DNA from: Ruegeria spongiae
Lineage (GTDB): Bacteria > Pseudomonadota > Alphaproteobacteria > Rhodobacterales > Rhodobacteraceae
Length of the DNA: 64,000 bases
Reading direction: 5' to 3'
Assembly (NCBI RefSeq): GCF_023502395.1
Contig: NZ_JAMFMB010000007.1
Span: 62,001 to 126,000 of the forward strand
Shown: positions 58,861-64,000 of the stretch, one piece after another
Numbering within the stretch: the first letter of the stretch is position 1
Layout of the letters: every line of letters starts with the position of its first letter
Notes under the pieces: generated by a model
Told to the model about the DNA's origin: nothing
What the model saw: only the letters and a program-made list of their open reading frames with translations
Databases searched by the model: none
Translations under genes and position numbers: made by a program

Positions 58861-59343
58861 ATGTCTTTCAAATCTCTGCTCCTGTCCGTTCCTGCAATTG
58901 TTGCCATGACCGGCACCGCGATCGCGGGTGGTATCAGCGTCGAAGATGCTTACGCCCGGTCGTCGGGTAAAAGCGCCAAAGCCGGCGCGGCCTTTATGGT
59001 GATCGTGAATGAGACCGATCAGGATGATCGCTTGATCGGCGTTGCCGCTGACATTTCGTCGCGCGCCGAGTTGCACACCCATCGCGAAAGCGGTGATGGC
59101 GTGATGCAGATGATCCATGTGGAAGAGGGCTTTGAGATACCGGCGGGTGAGAGCCACGCTTTGCAGCGGGGCGGCGATCACGTGATGTTCATGGGGCTGA
59201 CCCAGCCGATGGAACACGGCGATACGGTTCCTGTGACGCTGATTTTCGAGCGGGCGGGAGAGGTGCAGGTTGACATCCCTGTCGATCTGGAACGCAAACC
59301 CGAACATGGCGGCATGAAGCACCAGACCCACAGCGGCGGTTGA
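58861..59343 (+). CDS. Copper chaperone PCu(A)C
   Basis: 160 residues. Signal peptide to about residue 21, then a cupredoxin-like PCu(A)C domain. The copper ligands fit H(M)X10MX21HXM: LHTHRESGDGVMQM and HVMFMGL. It delivers Cu(I) to the CuA centre of cytochrome oxidase, with Sco proteins. In an operon with the preceding small cysteine protein. Confidence 0.93.
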   Translation: MSFKSLLLSVPAIVAMTGTAIAGGISVEDAYARSSGKSAKAGAAFMVIVNETDQDDRLIGVAADISSRAELHTHRESGDGVMQMIHVEEGFEIPAGESHALQRGGDHVMFMGLTQPMEHGDTVPVTLIFERAGEVQVDIPVDLERKPEHGGMKHQTHSGG

Positions 59344-59392
59344 ACCGGGGACGCGCGGGCTCGGGCCGCGCTGCGGCCGTCGCCCGCACGTC

Positions 59393-59414
59393 GGTCCGGG
59401 GCCTTGCCCGGACC
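59393..59414. terminator. Hairpin between PCu(A)C gene and cobB
   Basis: GGTCCGGG-GCCTTG-CCCGGACC, perfect 8-bp stem in a GC-rich convergent gap; a second hairpin (GGCCGC-GCT-GCGGCC) lies just before it near 59364. No T-run. Confidence 0.45.
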
Positions 59415-59416
59415 GG

Positions 59417-60115
59417 TCAGCGCCCTTTGGTCAGTAACCTGTCCACCCAAGCGGGGACTGCCCTGGTCGCGGGACCGGTCAGTACCTGATCGAAGGCCGA
59501 GGCTCCGTCCGAGGGGGCGAGGTTGATTTCTACCGTTGCGGCACCGGCGCGGCGGGCTTCCTGAACGAAGCCTGCCGCCGGATAGACCTGACCCGAGGTG
59601 CCGATTGCGGCAAAGAGATCGGCGCTTTCCAGGTGATCGAATATCTCGTCCATGAAATAGGGCATCTCGCCGAACCAGACCACATCAGGCCGCCCGGCGG
59701 TGGCCTGGCAGACCGGGCAGGGCTGTCCGCTTTGCATCTCGGGCTGGGCTTGCCAGCGGTGATCGCATTCAGCGCAGAGCGCGCCCGCCAGCGTGCCGTG
59801 CATGTGGATCACGCGCTGGGATCCGGCGGCTTCGTGCAGGCTGTCCACGTTCTGCGTGACGATCACCACGTCGCCCGGCCAGTCTCGTTGCAACCGTGCC
59901 AGCGCTTCATGCGCCGCATTTGGTCTGGCTGTGGCCGCCTGCACCCGGCGCGCGTTGTAAAAGGCGTGTACGAGTTCGGGATTGCGCGCGAACCCTTCGG
60001 GTGTGGCCACATCCTCGATCCGGTGCCGCGCCCAGAGGCCATCTTCGTCGCGAAACGTGCCCAGCCCGCTTTCTGCGGAAATTCCTGCCCCGGTGAGGAT
60101 CACCATCTTTTCCAT
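59417..60115 (-). CDS. cobB: Sir2-type NAD-dependent protein deacylase
   Basis: 232 residues. GAGISAESGLGTFRD (10-24), TQNVDSLHE (87-95), catalytic His106 (HMHG), zinc cysteines 114, 117, 133 and 136. Tyr53 and Arg56 (FYNARR) are the acyl-pocket residues that give class III sirtuins desuccinylase activity. It removes acetyl or succinyl groups from lysines using NAD. Divergent from the phosphatase gene, 45 bases apart. Confidence 0.95.
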   Translation of the reverse strand: MEKMVILTGAGISAESGLGTFRDEDGLWARHRIEDVATPEGFARNPELVHAFYNARRVQAATARPNAAHEALARLQRDWPGDVVIVTQNVDSLHEAAGSQRVIHMHGTLAGALCAECDHRWQAQPEMQSGQPCPVCQATAGRPDVVWFGEMPYFMDEIFDHLESADLFAAIGTSGQVYPAAGFVQEARRAGAATVEINLAPSDGASAFDQVLTGPATRAVPAWVDRLLTKGR

Positions 60116-60160
60116 GTCGGTCTTTCTGGTCTATTTCTGTCCGGCAAAGGAGCCGTGCCC

Positions 60161-60607
60161 ATGACCCATCGTATCCTGTTTGTCTGTCTTGGAAACATCT
60201 GCCGTTCGCCCGCCGCCGAAGCCGTGTTTCGAGCGTTGATGCCCGAGGCCCATACCGATAGTGCCGGAACATCGGATTGGCACGTGGGCAAGCCACCCTA
60301 TGCGCCGATGCAGGCGGCGGCCAGGGCGCGCGGGATCGACATGTCGGATTTGCGGGGACGCCAGTTCTCGGGCGCGGATTTCAAACGGTTCGACCTGATC
60401 ATTGCCATGGATGCAAACAACCTGGCCGATATCGAGGCGCAGCGCCCTGTGGGACACGCGACGCCGGTGCACTTGCTGACCGATTTTGCCCCCGAAACCG
60501 GTATGGATCACGTACCCGATCCCTACTACACGCGCGATTTCGATCAGGCGCTTGATCTGATTGAGCGGGGCGCGCGGGGTCTGCAACACTCCCTGCGAGG
60601 GGGATAA
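60161..60607 (+). CDS. Low-molecular-weight protein-tyrosine-phosphatase
   Basis: 148 residues from ATG 60161. P-loop CLGNICRS with Cys9 and Arg15 (CX5RS) and the general acid Asp in VPDPYYTRD near residue 118. Both catalytic features are intact. Substrate may be a tyrosine kinase or an unrelated phosphoprotein. Nearest polysaccharide genes are over 12 kb away, so no link is implied. Confidence 0.93.
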   Translation: MTHRILFVCLGNICRSPAAEAVFRALMPEAHTDSAGTSDWHVGKPPYAPMQAAARARGIDMSDLRGRQFSGADFKRFDLIIAMDANNLADIEAQRPVGHATPVHLLTDFAPETGMDHVPDPYYTRDFDQALDLIERGARGLQHSLRGG

Positions 60608-61228
60608 TCAACCCCGCTTTTGCGCCAGCAGCACGGTCATTCCATAGCACTCGGGGTCCTGCCGGGTGAAGGCCACGATCTGCAGACCTTGCTCTGCGAG
60701 AATGTCGGCATATTCCCGTGGCGACAGGCTTGCGTGATACACCGGGTCATTCCCGACTTTACCGGCAACCTCGCCCGCTTCGGGCCCCACCGTCAGCAAC
60801 AGCGCACCGTCTGTGCGCAGGTGACGGGCCAGGCGCGGAAGCACGTCCCGTTGTTCAGCCTGCGTCAGGTGGAAAAAGCTGTTCCAGCCGATGATCCCGT
60901 CAAACTGCCCGGCCAGATTCAGCGTCCGCATGTCACCTAGCAGCCAGTCCCCTTCAGGGTGCCGTTGCCGGGCGATGCGGATCATGGCATTCGAGGCATC
61001 GATCCCGACGACACGGTGCCCCAGCCCCAGGAAATAGGTCGCGATGGGCTCGCCGGATCCGCAGCCAAGATCCAGGATGTCGGCCCGATCGGGCAGCAGC
61101 GCGCCGAACCGGTCGAGCCAGGGCCTTTCCTCCAGTGTCCGGGGGCGCGCGCGCACAAACCTTTCGGCATTGCGTTCATAGACCTGCTGCGTCCGCCGCG
61201 CGAGATCCGAGAGCGCCTTGCCACTCAT
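60608..61228 (-). CDS. Class I SAM-dependent methyltransferase
   Basis: 206 residues from ATG 61228 (MSGKALSDLARR), overlapping the LysR stop as ATGA. Motif I ILDLGCGSGEPIA (near 50-62), GIDASNAMI, and GALLLTVGPEAGEV. A Methyltransf_25-type enzyme; substrate unknown. Translational coupling to the LysR gene suggests one transcript. Confidence 0.88.
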   Translation of the reverse strand: MSGKALSDLARRTQQVYERNAERFVRARPRTLEERPWLDRFGALLPDRADILDLGCGSGEPIATYFLGLGHRVVGIDASNAMIRIARQRHPEGDWLLGDMRTLNLAGQFDGIIGWNSFFHLTQAEQRDVLPRLARHLRTDGALLLTVGPEAGEVAGKVGNDPVYHASLSPREYADILAEQGLQIVAFTRQDPECYGMTVLLAQKRG

Positions 61229-62190
61229 CCCGCGATGACCTTGAATTGATCGCCCAGCCACGGCATCTGCGCCACCGCCGGGTCGATCATCTGGCTTTGC
61301 ACCAGCCGCCGCATCATCTGCGCCACATCGCGCGGCACGGTATCGGCCCAATCGGCCCCGGCGAAGAGCGAGATGGTTCGGGCAAAAGGCGCGTCCGGCA
61401 GGGGGAAGGCCTCGATCTGATCATGGAACCGGCCCGCCCGCATGAAGCCCAGCGGCGTGGTCACCGCCCAGCCCAGACGCCGCCCGGCCATGGCCATCAG
61501 CGCCAGATGCGAGCCGATCTCGAAACGATGTTCGAAATGCAGGTTCTGGCGGGACAGATAGCCCTCGATCTGATGGCAGATCAGCTGCTCGTCAGTATAG
61601 CGCAGCAAGGGCAGGTCACGCAGCTGGTCGAACACAGACATATCGTCCGAGATCATGCCCCTGGGTGCCACCACCATGAACGGGTCGCGGACCAGCGGGT
61701 ATTCTGTGACACCCTCAAGCGGCTCGCCGGGGCTGGCGGCCACCGCGATATGCAGGTCCTGTGCACGCATCGCCGCGCTGATCTCGCGGCTGGGTGCCGT
61801 GATCAGCTTGAACCGGCATTGCGTCAGGCTGTTGGCCAGCATGGTGGCCAGGCGTGGGGTCAGGTCGTTGTCGAAATCGTCGATCAACCCGATAGACAGC
61901 GTGGTCAGATGGCTCAGGTCCATCACCGTCAATTCGCTCTGCGCCAGCCGCAGCTCACCCAGCGCTGCCTCGGTGCGCGACAGATAGGACCGCCCCGCCG
62001 GGGTCAGCCGCATGGGGCGCTTGCCGTGATCCACCAGATCGACGCCCAGCGCTGTTTCCAGATTGCGCAGTTGCTGGCTGACGGCGGGCTGGCTCAGCCC
62101 GGTGGCCTCGGCGGCCTGCGCCACCGATCCGGTCCGCGCCAGCGCCTCGAATACTTCGAGGCCGCGCAATGTCACGCCTTTGGTCAGCAT
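61225..62190 (-). CDS. LysR family transcriptional regulator
   Basis: 321 residues from MLTKGVTLRGLEVFEAL. N-terminal winged helix (1-62; GSVAQAAEATGLSQPAVSQQLRNLE) and a two-lobe periplasmic-binding-like effector domain (95-300). Unlike most LysR genes it is not divergent from its target; it reads into the methyltransferase. Effector unknown. A promoter and TTGC-N12-GCAA dyad lie 80-110 bases upstream. Confidence 0.92.
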   Translation of the reverse strand: MLTKGVTLRGLEVFEALARTGSVAQAAEATGLSQPAVSQQLRNLETALGVDLVDHGKRPMRLTPAGRSYLSRTEAALGELRLAQSELTVMDLSHLTTLSIGLIDDFDNDLTPRLATMLANSLTQCRFKLITAPSREISAAMRAQDLHIAVAASPGEPLEGVTEYPLVRDPFMVVAPRGMISDDMSVFDQLRDLPLLRYTDEQLICHQIEGYLSRQNLHFEHRFEIGSHLALMAMAGRRLGWAVTTPLGFMRAGRFHDQIEAFPLPDAPFARTISLFAGADWADTVPRDVAQMMRRLVQSQMIDPAVAQMPWLGDQFKVIAG

Positions 62191-62269
62191 GTTCTCTTCG
62201 CCCACAGTTTCCGGTTTTCTTAACCTTTGGCGCGCACCCGTCAAGAAAATCCGGCGGGTGGGCGCCGAG

Positions 62270-62299
62270 TGTATAAGTTTTGCGAAATCAGATCGGCAA
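62270..62299 (-). promoter_or_regulatory. Candidate promoter and dyad of the LysR gene
   Basis: Minus strand TTGCCG (62299-62294), 18 bases, TATACA (62275-62270). TTGC-N12-GCAA (62280-62299) overlaps the -35 and could be a LysR self-binding site. Confidence 0.4.
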
Positions 62300-62338
62300 T
62301 CAGGGAAAAGGCCTCGCCCTGTCCACCCTCAGCCCCGG

Positions 62339-62650
62339 TCAGCGGCAGGAATTCTGCGCTCGCGCGCCAAAGGCCTTGTAGCGCCGCCAGAGCCGCTCAT
62401 CACTGCTGCGGTCCGACATGCGGATTTCCTGCGCCTCATGCGGGTCCGAGAACCATTTGGCCACTTTGCGCCGCTCCGACGCGCTGAGCGACTGGTTCGC
62501 CACCCGCTGGATGCAGTTGCACAACCGCGTATTGGCGGCAGGCCGGTCAGAGGCCCGGCACGCCTTGCTGATCGCCCCGGCTTCCGCAGGCAATGGTGCC
62601 ATCGCGACCAGACTGCCCGCACATAGTATGACTGTCAGAAATTTCTTCAT
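62339..62650 (-). CDS. Small secreted cysteine protein
   Basis: 103 residues from ATG 62650 (MKKFLTVILCAG). Signal peptide to residue 24 (AEA/GAI). The mature 79 residues are basic and helical with Cys31, Cys44, Cys46 and Cys102, probably forming disulfides in the periplasm, and an RRYKAFGARAQ segment. I recall Rhodobacteraceae orthologues sometimes labelled arginine transporter; nothing here supports transport. Function unknown. Confidence 0.75.
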   Translation of the reverse strand: MKKFLTVILCAGSLVAMAPLPAEAGAISKACRASDRPAANTRLCNCIQRVANQSLSASERRKVAKWFSDPHEAQEIRMSDRSSDERLWRRYKAFGARAQNSCR

Positions 62651-62802
62651 CTCGCACCTCAAACTTCACGACGGAGTTTGCCCCCATTCGAATTAACAAA
62701 GAGTATGTCGCAAAGTGATTCGCCGATCAACGCCCTTGTCGCCGCAGGGGTGTCATCTTGGCGACAGGAAGCGGCCCTGTAACGTGCAACGACCCGGGCA
62801 GT

Positions 62803-63081
62803 TCACCGCAAAACAACAAACCCTTGTGTCGTCGGAGCGGATGAAGCTCGAACCTCTACCGCATCGACCCGCGCCGCAGGCGGCCTTTTGTGCAAGAGTG
62901 CCACCATCTCGCTGACTCGCTCTGCAGGCCCGGACAGGCAGGCCATAACCGACCCTTCAACCTCATTGCGGACCCACCCCTCCAGCCCCAGCCGCAGCGC
63001 TTCCTGCCGGGTCCAACCCCGAAACCAGACGCCTTGAACACGCCCGGTGACTGTTGCGGTGACGGTACGGGTGATGGTCAT
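62803..63081 (-). CDS. acyP: Acylphosphatase
   Basis: 92 residues. GRVQGVWFRGWTRQEA (13-28) with catalytic Arg21 and GWVRNEVEGSV with Asn39 complete the acylphosphatase site. It hydrolyses acyl phosphates such as acetyl or carbamoyl phosphate. The fold length is typical. A terminator-like hairpin reading toward it lies about 130 bases upstream. Confidence 0.94.
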   Translation of the reverse strand: MTITRTVTATVTGRVQGVWFRGWTRQEALRLGLEGWVRNEVEGSVMACLSGPAERVSEMVALLHKRPPAARVDAVEVRASSAPTTQGFVVLR

Positions 63082-63209
63082 TGCAATTGTCCCTATCAGG
63101 CTCTTGCTAACAGTAGCAGCCTATCCCGGCGGGGGGCCACATCGGTGTAACGCGGCTTGATCCCAGATTTCCAACGCGTCGTCCCGAGGGCAGTTTCACA
63201 GACCATCCT

Positions 63210-63242
63210 GAAAAACCCTGATGCGGCCCGAGCGCGCATCAG
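63210..63242 (-). terminator. Minus-strand terminator-like hairpin upstream of acyP
   Basis: CTGATGCG (63218-63225) and CGCATCAG (63235-63242), 8-bp perfect stem. On the minus strand it is followed by GGGTTTTT (63217-63210). It would stop transcripts entering acyP from the lepA side. Confidence 0.5.
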
Positions 63243-63331
63243 CAATCTTCATCGTATCATCTTATGCGCCCTTGTTCCCAAGGCCCGATCCCGCTTGACC
63301 AGCCTCGCGTTCCCCTCCATATCCCCAACCC

Positions 63332-64000
63332 ATGACAGACCTCGCCCATATCCGCAATTTCTCCATCGTCGCGCATATCGACCATGGCAAATCCACCCTT
63401 GCCGACCGGCTCATCCAAGAGACCGGGACCGTCAAGGATCGCGACATGAAGGAACAGCTGCTCGACAGCATGGATATCGAGCGCGAGCGTGGCATCACCA
63501 TCAAGGCCAACACCGTCCGCATCGACTATACCGCCGACAATGGTGAGCATTACGTGCTGAACCTGATCGACACCCCCGGACACGTGGACTTCGCCTACGA
63601 GGTCTCGCGGTCCATGCGCGCGGTCGAGGGGTCGCTGCTGGTCGTCGACTCCACCCAGGGGGTCGAGGCGCAGACGCTGGCGAATGTCTACCAGGCCATC
63701 GAGGCCGATCACGAGATCGTGCCGGTGCTCAACAAGATCGACCTGCCCGCCTCCGATTGTGACCGCGTCGCCGAACAGATCGAGGATGTGATCGGCATCG
63801 ACGCCACCGATGCCATTCAGGTCAGCGCCAAAACCGGGCAGGGCATCCATGCGACGCTGGAATCCATCGTCACCCATCTGCCCGCGCCCAAAGGCAATCT
63901 GGACGCGCCGCTCAAGGCGATGCTGGTGGATTCGTGGTACGACGCCTATCTCGGCGTCATCGTTCTGGTCCGCATCATGGATGGCACGCTGAAAAGGGGC
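63332..64000 (+). CDS. lepA: Elongation factor 4 (LepA), N-terminal part
   Basis: 223 codons from ATG 63332 to the window edge (full length about 600). Translational GTPase: G1 AHIDHGKST (14-22), switch [12 protein letters not shown]3 DTPGHVDF and G4 NKIDLP are all intact. LepA/EF4 acts on ribosomes in biogenesis or back-translocation. It continues past the edge in frame. Confidence 0.96.
   Translation, partial: MTDLAHIRNFSIVAHIDHGKSTLADRLIQETGTVKDRDMKEQLLDSMDIERERGITIKANTVRIDYTADNGEHYVLNLIDTPGHVDFAYEVSRSMRAVEGSLLVVDSTQGVEAQTLANVYQAIEADHEIVPVLNKIDLPASDCDRVAEQIEDVIGIDATDAIQVSAKTGQGIHATLESIVTHLPAPKGNLDAPLKAMLVDSWYDAYLGVIVLVRIMDGTLKRG

Overview
The window looks like a chromosomal segment of a marine-type Rhodobacteraceae (Roseobacter group) alphaproteobacterium. 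Pointers are an F1-ATPase operon in the order atpHAGDC with no F0 genes beside it, a GcrA cell-cycle regulator, the methylmalonyl-CoA epimerase plus DUF1467 pair, a Hint-domain protein, a DUF1800/DUF1501 pair and moderately GC-rich coding sequence with many long antisense open frames. The genus cannot be decided by reading. I see no rRNA, tRNA, CRISPR array, transposase or convincing prophage; this is mostly core genome, with about 70 genes and few gaps over 300 bases.

Layout. 1-5.4 kb: the tail of a small helical protein, a divergent YceI/MarR pair sharing a perfect dyad, a long FabH-like ketosynthase, a phosphate acyltransferase, and an MFS exporter behind a SoxR-box-like operator. 5.4-16.8 kb: carB, pabB-pabC, a CPBP membrane protease, aspS, DUF1800/DUF1501 and rpsD with a structured leader. 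16.8-27.8 kb: a PagL-like protein lacking the catalytic serine, two methyltransferases, DUF2125, ChaC, a MotA/ExbB-like plus MotB/OmpA-like pair with a very long coiled coil, an M23 endopeptidase coupled to clpA, and gloB. 28.1-33.4 kb: atpHAGDC with promoter and terminator, then an H-type lectin protein. 33.5-40.7 kb: many small genes (GNAT, a response regulator with a 47-codon membrane micropeptide behind it, mce-DUF1467, nitroreductase/EI24, DUF167, M48 lipoprotein, IMPACT-domain protein, DUF6455, double CDGSH, an orphan secreted protein under a ribosome-binding-site hairpin, fasciclin). 40.7-48.9 kb: rimO, AsmA, then a minus-strand surface-polysaccharide run (kpsT-like, kpsE-like, kdsA, phosphohexomutase). 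49-64 kb: a Fe-S-type uracil-DNA glycosylase and SseB, yghU, YHS, Hint, gcrA, an ABC-2 permease, a DMT exporter, argD-argF, a copper pair (CxxC-less small protein and PCu(A)C), cobB, a low-molecular-weight phosphatase, methyltransferase-LysR, acylphosphatase and the start of lepA.

Functional themes are nitrogen and nucleotide metabolism (carB, argD, argF), folate precursor synthesis (pabB, pabC), energy (F1-ATPase), translation (aspS, rpsD, rimO, lepA) and the cell envelope (proton-channel pair, M23, AsmA, kps genes, KdsA). The most unusual signals are regulatory or sub-genic: a hairpin covering the Shine-Dalgarno of an orphan secreted protein, a palindrome enclosing the ribosome-binding site of a nitroreductase, a SoxR-like box before an exporter, the micropeptide, the Ser-to-Phe PagL homologue, and the housekeeping Zorya-like motor pair. 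No complete new system can be claimed from sequence alone; these are hypotheses.
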